From: Antedon mediterranea
Lineage: Eukaryota; Echinodermata; Crinoidea; Comatulida; Antedonidae
DNA length: 64,000 bases
Assembly (NCBI RefSeq): GCF_964355755.1
Contig: NC_092675.1
Location: 20,786,912 to 20,850,911, forward strand
Direction: 5' to 3'
The notes beneath the pieces are model-generated. The model was not told where the DNA came from. It was given only the letters and a program-made list of their open reading frames with translations, and did no database searches. Shown here piece by piece: positions 63,201 through 63,990 of the stretch; position 1 is the first letter of the stretch, and each line of letters opens with the position of its first letter. Both the position numbers and the translations under genes were made by a program.

Positions 63201-63352
63201 AATAGCGAGCTTTCGTTGTAGTACGGAAGTAGTTCAGTACGGTAATTCGAACCGAAATGTGATCCACGCATGCGCAAAAATTCGAGACTCACCGTAGCGC
63301 TAAATTTGAGAACGGTAGTGAGAAGAAATAGCGTCCTGTCTGAAACGTACAT
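11676..63352 (-). CDS. FRAS1: FRAS1, basement-membrane extracellular matrix protein (59 exons)
   Basis: One gene covers most of the window. Exons were placed by GT/AG borders and phase; the sum is 11,646 nt (3,882 codons with stop), close to the roughly 4,000 residues of vertebrate FRAS1. Module order: putative signal peptide; five VWC modules (exons 2-8); fourteen FU cysteine repeats, one per exon (9-22); CSPG repeats (23-39 and part of 40), by length about twelve; five Calx-beta domains (40-50); a long conserved juxtamembrane region (51-58); and one transmembrane helix plus a basic cytoplasmic tail ending GTEV (59). In vertebrates FRAS1 works with FREM1 and FREM2 at basement membranes, and its tail binds GRIP1 PDZ domains. 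VWC and FU modules exclude FREM1/FREM2. The weak point is the N-terminus: exon 1 is a prediction, and the first cysteine of VWC1 was not found. Confidence 0.93.
12387..12533 (-). CDS. FRAS1: FRAS1 exon 58: conserved ectodomain
   Basis: DRGDPDATVSNFQDIPFLAE, then YTLVNQMPGVDGFTMVVDPL. 49 codons, phase 0. Acceptor tatag, donor gtaagt. Confidence 0.92.
12750..12783. repeat. Small perfect hairpin in a FRAS1 intron
   Basis: tatcaatatcaat and attgatattgata are inverse copies around a short AT loop, within the intron between exons 58 and 57. Function unknown. Confidence 0.6.
12840..13045 (-). CDS. FRAS1: FRAS1 exon 57: conserved ectodomain
   Basis: GQTIFGRVLWNPDQNLDTAY, KLFLCTGKDGYVPNYDPTGE, GPQFGCMQESPNLMNRF. 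Acceptor ttcag, donor gtaagt. Confidence 0.93.
13336..13502 (-). CDS. FRAS1: FRAS1 exon 56: conserved ectodomain
   Basis: FVVPIAFQQTNRPVPVVYSL, NNEKVFLMDPNQDLMSLQEM, DYQGSFSKG. The frame runs on past the donor gtacaa at 13335; that part is intron. Acceptor accag. Confidence 0.92.
13748..13860 (-). CDS. FRAS1: FRAS1 exon 55: conserved ectodomain
   Basis: DFSGDYIIELMPCTVTPTQS, then LICTAHQPEK. Acceptor attag, donor gtaagt. Confidence 0.92.
14273..14433 (-). CDS. FRAS1: FRAS1 exon 54: conserved ectodomain
   Basis: QFVMNHHTLPEYKSRVLSPL, then FELELLWSENTFDAPEQLWS. Acceptor ttcag, donor gtaaaa. Confidence 0.92.
14807..14934 (-). CDS. FRAS1: FRAS1 exon 53: conserved ectodomain
   Basis: SILWRTGLETDSVITGRLQI, then IRIRIGDKGNLVIDFKTTPK and FRG. 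Acceptor tatag, donor gtaata. Confidence 0.92.
15231..16147 (-). CDS. FRAS1: FRAS1 exon 52: conserved FRAS1-specific region
   Basis: 917 nt, the largest exon: SCDPHYPEYTLTQSMC, FTSPNTKVLDSVYFSRRFHV, HEDGMLPLLSTIPIHNIRLL, YVSYIYVMAPTGWASLDHKT, EMEFSFFY. This stretch is diagnostic for FRAS1/FREM2 C-terminal ectodomains and has no simple domain name. Plus-strand open frames at 15421-15786 and 15707-16027 are shadows. Acceptor tacag, donor gtaatt. Confidence 0.94.
16741..16824 (-). CDS. FRAS1: FRAS1 exon 51: post-Calx-beta linker
   Basis: 28 codons: VVSLMDYGNVAEGIEKNPSA, then GYPIICVT. This linker and its 'P.ICVT' end match the conserved segment after the last Calx-beta domain of FRAS1. Acceptor tgtag, donor gtaggt. 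Confidence 0.9.
17264..17451 (-). CDS. FRAS1: FRAS1 exon 50: Calx-beta 5 end
   Basis: SSIDLQVEVLHNEDIEWHET, FSIILGPEDPVNALLG, ATVTIIDDEAAGS. A plus-strand open frame over the same bases is a shadow. Acceptor ttgtag, donor gtaagt. Confidence 0.92.
17757..17957 (-). CDS. FRAS1: FRAS1 exon 49: Calx-beta 5 start
   Basis: PTVQFKRMAYSVREPINSDE, VTITVVRTGDQTGSSRVRCS, SAQSGLDYNAYSKLLHFKP. Acceptor ttttag, donor gtatgt. Confidence 0.92.
18190..19540. other. FRAS1 intron segment with different composition (possible old element)
   Basis: Within the 1.6-kb intron between exons 49 and 48, CpG becomes frequent (gagcgaagcgagcg; tatccg; gcgcgattt). A motif recurs in direct orientation about 470 bp apart (ctattcggggcaaatc near 18785 and ctatttggggcaaatc near 19258, both followed by related AT-rich sequence). 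The left edge reads ccagtggcagattttg, similar to common DNA-transposon ends. No transposase frame was seen. Confidence 0.35.
19596..19958 (-). CDS. FRAS1: FRAS1 exon 48: Calx-beta 4
   Basis: A whole Calx-beta domain in one exon: MSKLTVEEKSGIAHVPIIRS, CSIDIVEDGTYEADEVFQVK, VSTITISDKED. Acceptor cttag, donor gtatgt. The other Calx-beta domains are split over two or three exons. Confidence 0.92.
20302..20449 (-). CDS. FRAS1: FRAS1 exon 47: Calx-beta 3 end
   Basis: TCLITLMDDSASPQVEGNET, then FIVHLAS and TTVVITDTEND. Acceptor tttag, donor gtaagt. Confidence 0.92.
20838..21049 (-). CDS. FRAS1: FRAS1 exon 46: Calx-beta 3 start
   Basis: STITFSSNKYVFNENSGTVQ, EVVRHGSDLSHISIVWCATR, PGEDYVPSSSQITFQPQQTV. 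Acceptor tttcag, donor gtaagg. Confidence 0.92.
21190..21313 (-). CDS. FRAS1: FRAS1 exon 45: Calx-beta 2 end
   Basis: IVDDSVYEEEEEFELVLTEP, then KTTIVIQGPND. The Calx-beta acidic loop is unusually glutamate-rich. Acceptor tatag, donor gtaatt. Confidence 0.9.
21498..21750 (+). repeat. tRNA-derived SINE
   Basis: A-box-like tggcgcagtgtgttgaacg, then B box gggtttgaatcc, followed by a body with cacccaggtgtacaaatggg and tacctggtataaggtcaag. This is the tRNA head plus conserved body of metazoan SINEs. It lies in a FRAS1 intron. Confidence 0.65.
21785..21954 (-). CDS. FRAS1: FRAS1 exon 44: Calx-beta 2 middle
   Basis: GDNSATVTAVCLSVPKTARG, then GSDYITRGVGLHDMVVFPQG. Acceptor gccag, donor gtaaat. Confidence 0.9.
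22078..22158 (-). CDS. FRAS1: FRAS1 exon 43: Calx-beta 2 start
   Basis: An 81-nt exon: PSIEFEATEYRINEDVGFFS, then APVIRK. Acceptor tttcag, donor gtaaat. Confidence 0.9.
22270..22400. repeat. Degraded dispersed-repeat fragment
   Basis: Contains gttgaggcaccactgctgat and aatcctcctccatcgatctc, a non-AT-rich island inside an intron that looks like a retroelement fragment. Family not identified. Confidence 0.3.
22737..22902 (-). CDS. FRAS1: FRAS1 exon 42: Calx-beta 1 end
   Basis: CSITIVDDLVYEGPESFIVE and VVVIDDSDD, the classic Calx-beta 'DD..YEG.ESF.V.L' plus 'I.D.D' close. Acceptor ttgcag, donor gtaagt. Confidence 0.93.
23105..23255. mobile_element. MITE 'gctctgtctacactatcaaa' family, copy 3
   Basis: Left end catctacactatcaaactag, right end gtttgatagtgtagacagtg. 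The right end is about 10 bp from the exon 41 donor site. Confidence 0.8.
23266..23361 (-). CDS. FRAS1: FRAS1 exon 41: Calx-beta 1 middle
   Basis: 32 codons: YAVVLCGTKQATATSLLGAG, then PGKNDYREYASQ. A MITE ends about 10 bp beyond its donor site. Acceptor atttag, donor gtaaga. Confidence 0.9.
23665..23891 (-). CDS. FRAS1: FRAS1 exon 40: CSPG repeat 12 end and Calx-beta 1 start
   Basis: DIANGLIKYVLSSGVTDVSS and DSFIFDLAD close the CSPG region. FRIQWPILQFEHEQYNVSEK opens the first Calx-beta domain. Acceptor aacag, donor gtatgc. Confidence 0.92.
24355..24505 (-). CDS. FRAS1: FRAS1 exon 39: CSPG repeat 12 start
   Basis: AVGLITDTNLQAMDNDTPDK, then LVYTITTQPAHGYLLSS and IRIATFTQ. Acceptor ttgtag, donor gtaggc. 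Confidence 0.9.
25116..25457 (-). CDS. FRAS1: FRAS1 exon 38: CSPG repeat 11
   Basis: PTDITFTVRQIPQNGAIQFT, SYIHDGSNTLTDSFSFTITD, ISVAPVDDNTPRLTRNVGLS. Acceptor ttacag, donor gtaaat. 114 codons, phase 0. Confidence 0.92.
25585..25740 (+). repeat. SINE-like copy with 'cttcggatgggac' tail
   Basis: B-box-like gggtttgagacc, then cccttcggatgggacataaa and cttgatacactattcaaaaa. The tail matches the copy at 56040-56290. Confidence 0.55.
25822..25962 (-). CDS. FRAS1: FRAS1 exon 37: CSPG repeat 10-11 junction
   Basis: ITLSFYITITPVDDSLPLLS, then VQEGIRKTITEFELKAIDLD. Acceptor tatag, donor gtaaga. 47 codons, phase 0. Confidence 0.9.
26920..27224 (-). CDS. FRAS1: FRAS1 exon 36: CSPG repeat 10
   Basis: HIPPKVLTNKGITVVEGSQK, LSATDRDSSPGELTYFISNG, FTQANLAEQGVLYVHTSPEE, FIFTLSDGTNE. 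A near-complete repeat in one exon. Acceptor attcag, donor gtaaac. Confidence 0.92.
27401..27520 (-). CDS. FRAS1: FRAS1 exon 35: CSPG repeat 9 end
   Basis: GYIKYSHDASEPSGLVVFKF, then NVADEDGNELIDESFRIDVY. Picks up exactly where exon 34 stops (S-D-I-D-E | G-Y-I-K-Y), across the minisatellite intron. Acceptor tttcag, donor gtaagt. Confidence 0.9.
27578..27700. mobile_element. MITE 'gctctgtctacactatcaaa' family, copy 4 (right end lost)
   Basis: Good left end aaagctctgtctacactatc with interior gtaatgtgcc and ctaccatatttg, but no matching right terminus. Confidence 0.65.
27881..30240. repeat. 70-bp minisatellite, about 34 copies, in FRAS1 intron
   Basis: The unit contains gatgtactgtactacaacta, gtactgttcatggtgacgat and gacaatgacaatggtggtaa, repeating every 70 bp exactly. 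Variant sites (gatttt/gatatt, gaag/ggag, acgat/acaat) show a five-unit, 350-bp higher-order period between about 28240 and 29290. 70 is not a multiple of three, and the array lies between exons 35 and 34, so it is not coding. There are no unique spacers, so it is not CRISPR. Confidence 0.95.
30362..30550 (-). CDS. FRAS1: FRAS1 exon 34: CSPG repeat 9 start
   Basis: GTSAFITSEILRATDVDSND, FTLTKDPEMGKLQFVT, FKQSDIDE. It borders the 2.8-kb intron that holds the 70-bp minisatellite. Acceptor gtttag, donor gtaggt. Confidence 0.9.
30824..31004 (-). CDS. FRAS1: FRAS1 exon 33: CSPG repeat 8 end
   Basis: DVLSELIVYVHDSSEFQTDA, then FSVSLTDGLFTVTCEVTIVI and LNDETPRLTINHGL. The open frame runs past the donor gtaagc at 30823 to a stop; that extension is intron. 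Confidence 0.9.
31130..31301. mobile_element. MITE 'gctctgtctacactatcaaa' family, copy 5
   Basis: Left taagctctgtctacaatatc, right tttgatagtgtagacaaggc, interior tgtgatgtgcctaaatatag. FRAS1 intron between exons 33 and 32. Confidence 0.8.
31581..31817 (-). CDS. FRAS1: FRAS1 exon 32: CSPG repeat 8 start
   Basis: LINDEEPEIIVQPLQIEEGD, then TLFASDIDSPDDELRFTVI and IPEHGMLRRKT. Acceptor aatag, donor gttagt. Confidence 0.9.
32309..32499 (-). CDS. FRAS1: FRAS1 exon 31: CSPG repeat 7 end
   Basis: FPVQDLLDNSIFYVQSIHKG, then DGFLFYVTDGENRSPLYRLN. Ends in phase 0. Acceptor tacag, donor gtacaa. Confidence 0.9.
32851..33146 (-). CDS. FRAS1: FRAS1 exon 30: CSPG repeats 6-7
   Basis: YKAEGEIGNQIVNDIFSFNV, ITPVNDLPPSA, IEGGRAPISIQEITASDGDT, then DSPPTFGYIESIKP. 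Acceptor actag, donor gtaatc. Confidence 0.9.
33482..33881 (-). CDS. FRAS1: FRAS1 exon 29: CSPG repeats 5-6
   Basis: FHYNHDGTPSNEDSFEIAVT ends a repeat; LISTPRYGKLQKKNRAGGYE and FSQADINAYNIR belong to the next. Acceptor tatag, donor gtttgt. Confidence 0.9.
34021..34281 (-). CDS. FRAS1: FRAS1 exon 28: CSPG repeat 4-5
   Basis: VSDTFTGGNTLAPMPFIVSV closes one repeat. MGEHTPIRKDLISVEDLDTP and LVVAPKHGDIVKNG open the next. Acceptor ttacag, donor gtaagt. Confidence 0.9.
34646..34901 (-). CDS. FRAS1: FRAS1 exon 27: CSPG repeat 4
   Basis: VLEGTVTPIDRSNLAFTDPD, FTQADINAQRIVYRPP, LQFTMTFT. A complete CSPG core in one exon. Acceptor ttttag, donor gtatat. Confidence 0.9.
35168..35290 (-). CDS. FRAS1: FRAS1 exon 26: CSPG repeat 3-4 junction
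   Basis: 41 codons: VSDGANPPNILTDQTFQISV and PQPFRMM. The VSDG strand ends one repeat; the rest is the linker. Acceptor tctag, donor gtaagt. Confidence 0.88.
35606..35740. mobile_element. MITE 'gctctgtctacactatcaaa' family, copy 6 (right end lost)
   Basis: Left taagctatgtctacactatc, interior tgtgatgtgcccatg and ctaccatatttgggcacatc; ends about 35 bp before FRAS1 exon 25. Confidence 0.7.
35776..35954 (-). CDS. FRAS1: FRAS1 exon 25: CSPG repeat 3 end
   Basis: Contains FYQQDMREGHVYYHHLGQES and TSDTFRFE, the 'F-Q-D-...-V-Y-H...-D-F-F' close of a CSPG unit. Acceptor ttgcag, donor gtaaga. Confidence 0.9.
36360..36519 (-). CDS. FRAS1: FRAS1 exon 24: CSPG repeat 3 start
   Basis: VKEGHMTPITTSLLRATDSD, then TDDDDLMFTLNPP. 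The usual 'EG...I...L.A.D.D' opening of a CSPG repeat. Acceptor tttcag, donor gtaagc. Confidence 0.9.
36589..36852 (+). mobile_element. Cysteine-rich gag-like fragment (retroelement remnant)
   Basis: A plus-strand frame from ATG 36661 to 36852 reads MPKQECIQCRGPRATLKWDR then HMRCVSCRTC and SDPCEVCVRWTPAKF. The C-x2-C / H-x3-C-x2-C-x2-C / C-x2-C pattern resembles the N-terminal cysteine-rich domain of some invertebrate retroelement polyproteins. It is much richer in GC and CpG than the flanking intron and is antisense to FRAS1. The frame loses similarity after about 45 residues, where AT-rich intron resumes, so it is a fragment. Confidence 0.5.
36979..37114. mobile_element. MITE 'gctctgtctacactatcaaa' family, copy 7
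   Basis: Left aaagctctgtctacactatc, right gatagtttagacggtagagc; FRAS1 intron between exons 24 and 23. Confidence 0.75.
37290..37969 (-). CDS. FRAS1: FRAS1 exon 23: CSPG repeats 1-2
   Basis: 680 nt, the largest CSPG exon. Two NG2-type units: DTSFFSAIDPDT...FYLVRTPTNGHL...IRFVHDASGE, then EEGQQARITSTDHILIHDDD...VIEHPHHGRLL...VYYKHDGSE. The D-x-D and YxHDGS motifs are typical. Acceptor tttcag, donor gtaaaa. Confidence 0.92.
38224..38364 (-). CDS. FRAS1: FRAS1 exon 22: FU repeat 14
   Basis: 141-nt phase 1-1 exon: CPNNCVECSTPQECTQC, RCVEDCGSGFFTNTLTNTC. The last FU repeat; the next exon opens the CSPG region. Acceptor ttttag, donor gtaagc. Confidence 0.9.
38620..38760 (-). CDS. FRAS1: FRAS1 exon 21: FU repeat 13
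   Basis: 141-nt phase 1-1 exon: CLGGCKSCDVKGRCTSC, ECVDRCGPGYYSDYSTHNC. Acceptor ctacag, donor gtatgt. Confidence 0.9.
38829..38966. mobile_element. MITE 'gctctgtctacactatcaaa' family, copy 8 (left end lost)
   Basis: Interior accatatttgggcacatcac and right end aatttgataatgtagacaga. FRAS1 intron between exons 21 and 20. Confidence 0.7.
39005..39145 (-). CDS. FRAS1: FRAS1 exon 20: FU repeat 12
   Basis: 141-nt phase 1-1 exon: CDWTCNSCVGPRHTDCLLC, QCVPECGDGYYDVRSRC. Acceptor ttttag, donor gttagt. Confidence 0.9.
39286..39298. repeat. Poly-G tract of 13
   Basis: A run of 13 G after poly-A, in the intron just below exon 19. Prone to slippage and sequencing error; its length may be unreliable. 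Confidence 0.8.
39363..39506 (-). CDS. FRAS1: FRAS1 exon 19: FU repeat 11
   Basis: 144-nt phase 1-1 exon: CDASCLFCISESTCLEC, ECVSSCADQYYIDPRTREC. Acceptor caacag, donor gtagct. Confidence 0.9.
40353..40496 (-). CDS. FRAS1: FRAS1 exon 18: FU repeat 10
   Basis: 144-nt phase 1-1 exon: CYPTCLTCDRDGIQGCLSC, MCTLECHRGFYNNNGVC. Acceptor tttcag, donor gtaaat. Confidence 0.9.
40939..41094 (-). CDS. FRAS1: FRAS1 exon 17: FU repeat 9
   Basis: 156-nt phase 1-1 exon: CSSSCGTCYGLPGLEDSVC, SCVQDCGDGYYNSQSRSC. Acceptor cttcag, donor gtatat. Confidence 0.9.
41498..41638 (-). CDS. FRAS1: FRAS1 exon 16: FU repeat 8
   Basis: 141-nt phase 1-1 exon: CHASCNTCSGAGTGDCQSC, QCFDGCASTQYLD. Acceptor tttcag, donor gtaatg. 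Confidence 0.9.
41780..41898. mobile_element. MITE 'gctctgtctacactatcaaa' family, copy 9 (left end lost)
   Basis: Interior atgtgcccatatatagacgt and ctaccatatttgggcac; right end gtttgatagtgtagacagag. Confidence 0.7.
42050..42310. repeat. 'ggggacac' dispersed repeat, degenerate
   Basis: cagttgaactcctatcaagg then ggacaaaagg at the left, and cagtgtccccttaatagagg at the right. Same family as 55120-55335 and 60845-60935. Confidence 0.45.
42310..43270. other. FRAS1 intron, no gene seen
   Basis: AT-rich. The only notable words are ttccgggaaatacctgtcta near 42985, related to the tandem repeat that follows. Part of the 2.6-kb intron between exons 16 and 15. Confidence 0.4.
43273..43338. mobile_element. 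MITE 'gctctgtctacactatcaaa' family, copy 10 (minimal hairpin)
   Basis: Only the two ends remain: ttgtctacactatcaaac and gtttgatagtgtagacaa, an 18-bp perfect inverted pair separated by about 20 bases, an almost pure hairpin. Confidence 0.8.
43370..43860. repeat. Degenerate tandem repeat of about 130-170 bp
   Basis: Three to four units with accaatcagaagcagagta or variants, tatgtttatat, and atttcctggaaatacctgtc. FRAS1 intron between exons 16 and 15. Confidence 0.5.
44238..44378 (-). CDS. FRAS1: FRAS1 exon 15: FU repeat 7
   Basis: 141-nt phase 1-1 exon: CHSSCLTCTGGTPSDCTSC, ICARSCNTRQFEDSGIC. Acceptor atttag, donor gtaagt. Confidence 0.9.
45095..45265 (-). CDS. FRAS1: FRAS1 exon 14: FU repeat 6 (long form)
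   Basis: 171-nt phase 1-1 exon, the longest FU unit: CHRSCRTCLGPGPDKCTSC, then an enlarged loop (LLQALPPNDGIMG) before CVDSCRNNYFP. Acceptor cctag, donor gtgagt. Confidence 0.9.
45808..45957. mobile_element. MITE 'gctctgtctacactatcaaa' family, copy 11
   Basis: Left aaagctctgtctacactatc, right gataatgtagacagagcttt; FRAS1 intron between exons 14 and 13. Confidence 0.8.
46465..46577. mobile_element. MITE 'gctctgtctacactatcaaa' family, copy 12 (left end lost)
   Basis: Interior cccaaatatggtagtgatat and atatgggcacatcacatttt; right end gtttgatagtgtagacag. It stops about 28 bp before exon 13. Confidence 0.7.
46606..46746 (-). CDS. FRAS1: FRAS1 exon 13: FU repeat 5
   Basis: 141-nt phase 1-1 exon: CHPSCLYCHGPDADQCRGC, RCVANCSYGSYEDQGAC. 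Acceptor attag, donor gtaagt. Confidence 0.9.
46800..48180. other. FRAS1 intron, no gene seen
   Basis: Between exons 13 and 12. A minus frame at 46976-47353 has no family features or splice support. Otherwise AT-rich unique sequence. Confidence 0.4.
48210..48350 (-). CDS. FRAS1: FRAS1 exon 12: FU repeat 4
   Basis: 141-nt phase 1-1 exon: CDASCSTCYHNNPRCRTC, ICVKTCSVRFYDAG. Acceptor caatag, donor gtacgt. Confidence 0.9.
48515..48620 (+). repeat. tRNA-Leu/Ser-like SINE head (weak)
   Basis: gatggccgagtggtttaagg matches a type II tRNA D-arm / A box. No clear B box or acceptor stem was found, so it is read as a SINE fragment, not a working tRNA. Confidence 0.35.
48996..49139 (-). CDS. FRAS1: FRAS1 exon 11: FU repeat 3
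   Basis: 144-nt phase 1-1 exon: CFQGCFECTGPTKGDCVAC, CVTECSDGYY. Acceptor tttcag, donor gtaagt. Confidence 0.9.
49568..49708 (-). CDS. FRAS1: FRAS1 exon 10: FU repeat 2
   Basis: 141-nt phase 1-1 exon: CHSSCAECSAG, CMACETGLVFKWGQCLSTC, GPGFYQLDGEC. Acceptor caatag, donor gtatgt. Confidence 0.9.
49906..50046 (-). CDS. FRAS1: FRAS1 exon 9: FU repeat 1
   Basis: 141-nt phase 1-1 exon with CDVDCINCNSFGCTSC and CVDRCGRGFY, a furin-like cysteine repeat. Acceptor tttcag, donor gtacgt. Confidence 0.9.
50332..50479 (-). CDS. FRAS1: FRAS1 exon 8: VWC5
   Basis: NEDVWQFDDCSICRC, then CYLPDCSPC and GECCHRCEA. The last VWC module before the FU repeats. Acceptor ctacag, donor gtgagt. Confidence 0.9.
50564..50653 (-). 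CDS. FRAS1: FRAS1 exon 7: VWC4 end and VWC5 start
   Basis: GQVLKHQAGRCCPEC closes VWC4; EGICFFDGVTYT opens VWC5. Acceptor tgatag, donor gtgagt. 30 codons, phase 0. Confidence 0.9.
51003..51136 (-). CDS. FRAS1: FRAS1 exon 6: VWC4 first part
   Basis: Encodes DYCEYDQSIKYHGDMWNATA and on to CQYCIC...CYKTDC. Same length and phase pattern as exon 3, so the two VWC units share an exon design. Acceptor tttacag, donor gtatgc. Confidence 0.9.
51424..52085. mobile_element. 'cctccgccaaggaggt' dispersed element
   Basis: Left end cctccgccaaggaggtatat with ggtagcgtgtgtttgtttgt and tagcaggattactcaaaaag. Right end taggcggaggtatgcactct then cggagtggctttctagtt. The pair of ends belongs to a non-coding element seen in many animal genomes. 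FRAS1 intron between exons 6 and 5. Confidence 0.6.
52195..52290 (-). repeat. tRNA-like SINE head
   Basis: On the minus strand: tagcttggtggtaacatgct (A-box-like) and gggttcaatcctc (B box), spaced as in tRNA-derived SINEs. Confidence 0.45.
52300..53540. other. FRAS1 intron, no gene seen
   Basis: AT-rich. A small inverted arrangement of cacttaagtgag / ttcacttaccgtaagtgaa / ttcacttaaagtg lies near 52828-52893 and may be a short MITE. Confidence 0.4.
53546..53684. mobile_element. Fold-back MITE, diverged copy
   Basis: Ends gttctcatttggacacaacg and the inverse of gattcccacttggatgcagc; core gttgaccaatcag and aattggtcaaatta. Related to the better preserved copy at 59461-59597. Confidence 0.55.
53838..53895 (-). 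CDS. FRAS1: FRAS1 exon 5: VWC3 end
   Basis: A 58-nt exon encoding NERRIVREGECCAECVPAE, the closing CC-x2-C of VWC3. Acceptor ttttag, donor gtaatg. Confidence 0.88.
54722..54907 (-). CDS. FRAS1: FRAS1 exon 4: VWC2 end and VWC3 start
   Basis: Opens GQLMVVPDGQCCPEC (close of VWC2), then CTHDSALYFEGEVWQTSPC and CSCKAQSISCVELDC (VWC3). Acceptor tgatag, donor gtaagt. 62 codons, phase 0 at both ends. Confidence 0.9.
55120..55335. repeat. 'ggggacac' dispersed repeat
   Basis: acagtaaaacccatccttta, ttaaagggacactttcctgt, caggggacatctttgttcaa, gaaggtgttccttagtagag: repeated GGGACA words typical of an ancient dispersed family. Confidence 0.5.
56035..56290 (+). repeat. SINE-like copy with 'cttcggatgggat' tail
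   Basis: B-box-like gggttcgagcct, then tccttcggatgggatgtaaa, gccgttggtcctgtg and tgttaaagaacttggtacac. Same tail as 25585-25740. Confidence 0.6.
59270..59350 (-). repeat. tRNA-like SINE fragment (weak)
   Basis: On the minus strand ctaggttcgaatcatg resembles a B box downstream of agtggtactttcgcctagtg. Confidence 0.35.
59461..59597. mobile_element. Fold-back MITE with 26-bp inverted repeats
   Basis: gttcccactaggacgcaacg (continuing caagga) at the left is matched by its exact inverse ending tcctagtgggaac at the right. The core has gttgaccaatta and gattggtcaaat, themselves near-inverse. Confidence 0.8.
60041..60174 (-). CDS. FRAS1: FRAS1 exon 3: VWC2 first part
   Basis: Acceptor ttttag, donor gtaatt. 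Begins QCAYQSQQYRHGQSWSPAKC and continues CALCKC...CYIADCPPVSC, the first eight or so cysteines of a VWC module. Ends in phase 0. Confidence 0.88.
60662..60821 (-). CDS. FRAS1: FRAS1 exon 2: VWC1
   Basis: Acceptor tttgcag, donor gtaagt. Starts DNSQWSPTPCATCYC and ends GECCPQCVKVG, a VWC module with the C-x2-C-x-C and CCP-x-C signatures. The usual first cysteine (CxYxG) is not in this exon. Confidence 0.85.
60845..60935. repeat. 'ggggacac' dispersed repeat
   Basis: acagtagaacctctattaag, gggacaccttcaggacc, gtccctttattaggaatgtc, cccctgatttgggg. Compact copy of the family also seen at 55120-55335. Confidence 0.55.
61720..61990. promoter_or_regulatory. CpG-rich island in FRAS1 intron 1
   Basis: Many CpGs in otherwise CpG-poor DNA: gtaccgcaaccggcgttcta, cacgtcgtaacgttctcacg, gagggcgtggttgcggacgg. 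It includes the inverted pair cgtaacg/cgttacg, a CACGCCC box (minus) and tattataatgg. It may be an alternative promoter, an enhancer or a young insertion; no transcript evidence. Confidence 0.35.
61991..63200. other. FRAS1 intron 1, no further exon found
   Basis: Searched for a small phase 0-0 exon carrying the missing VWC1 cysteine. Acceptor-like sites near 62054 and 62833 lead into frames without the expected cysteine or donor. Otherwise AT-rich. Confidence 0.4.
63293..63352 (-). CDS. FRAS1: FRAS1 exon 1 (predicted): signal peptide
   Basis: Encodes MYVSDRTLFLLTTVLKFSAT, a short hydrophobic stretch suited to a signal peptide, then a strong donor GTGAGT. An in-frame TGA lies directly before the ATG, so this is the first possible start in the frame. 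It ends in phase 0, matching exon 2. The surrounding 200 bases are unusually CpG-rich and include TGCGCATGCG, an NRF-1-like motif, just inside the intron, as expected near a promoter. Evidence is only positional. Confidence 0.45.
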
Positions 63353-63703
63353 TCAGCTGTGTATTTATGGAGAACACGATGGAAGTAGTATCGTCAAGAG
63401 TAAAGCAGTTTCAGTCGTTATTTTAACTTATTGTAATCAAACATAGACTACTAGGCTATAGCATATTAAATGAATGTTCATTAATGTCAAGTTTCAAGTT
63501 TATTGTTTCACACAATACAATACAATTATAATACAGAAACATAAATTAATAATTTATTGTGTGAGGAGGACGCACGGCTTTAAGTTTGGTCTTCCAGATA
63601 AGTAGCCTAAATAATATTTAATTATTTAATTTAAGCATTACTTACTAACTAAAAATGTAGTACTCTAGATCAATGATGCCAAATATAAAATAAAAAAATT
63701 GGC

Positions 63704-63990
63704 TTAGAGATTCGGCCTAGGCCTAGCCTGAAATAGGCCTAGTAGCCTGAAATAGCTGTTGCATTCATCATCGTTGAATTTATCTAAGTTGAATTGTTGA
63801 TATTGATCACTTTTATACTGAAAATCAGGATTGCTTGGAGAATTCATACTATACAACATAATGAATTCTTCCTCATCTAGAACATCTGAAATATAGGCAG
63901 CAACAAGAGCATCTCGTATGTAGCCTGTGGGTTCGCCATGTTGTGAGCTGCTGAAAGCCGAGTCAACTGATGATGATACCTGATCGCACT
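63704..63990 (-). pseudogene. HARBI1-like (PIF/Harbinger) N-terminal frame
   Basis: An open minus-strand frame bounded by stops at 63991-63989 and 63706-63704. It contains HGEPTGYIRDALVAAYISDV, LDEEEFIMLYSMNSPSNPDF and FNLDKFNDDECNSYFR, the acidic 'DEEEF..LY....NP.F....Y..F.LD...DEC...FR' start seen in many invertebrate HARBI1-like transposase-family proteins. No ATG precedes the conserved part; the catalytic DDE region is absent. After SYFR similarity stops in a short repeat (caggct.../ctaggcct). It may be a truncated transposon or the edge of a domesticated gene extending off the right of the window. Confidence 0.45.

Noticed and set aside
63362-63368. TATA-like tatttat before the predicted FRAS1 ATG
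   Set aside because: It lies about 10-16 bases from the ATG, too close to place a transcription start between them.
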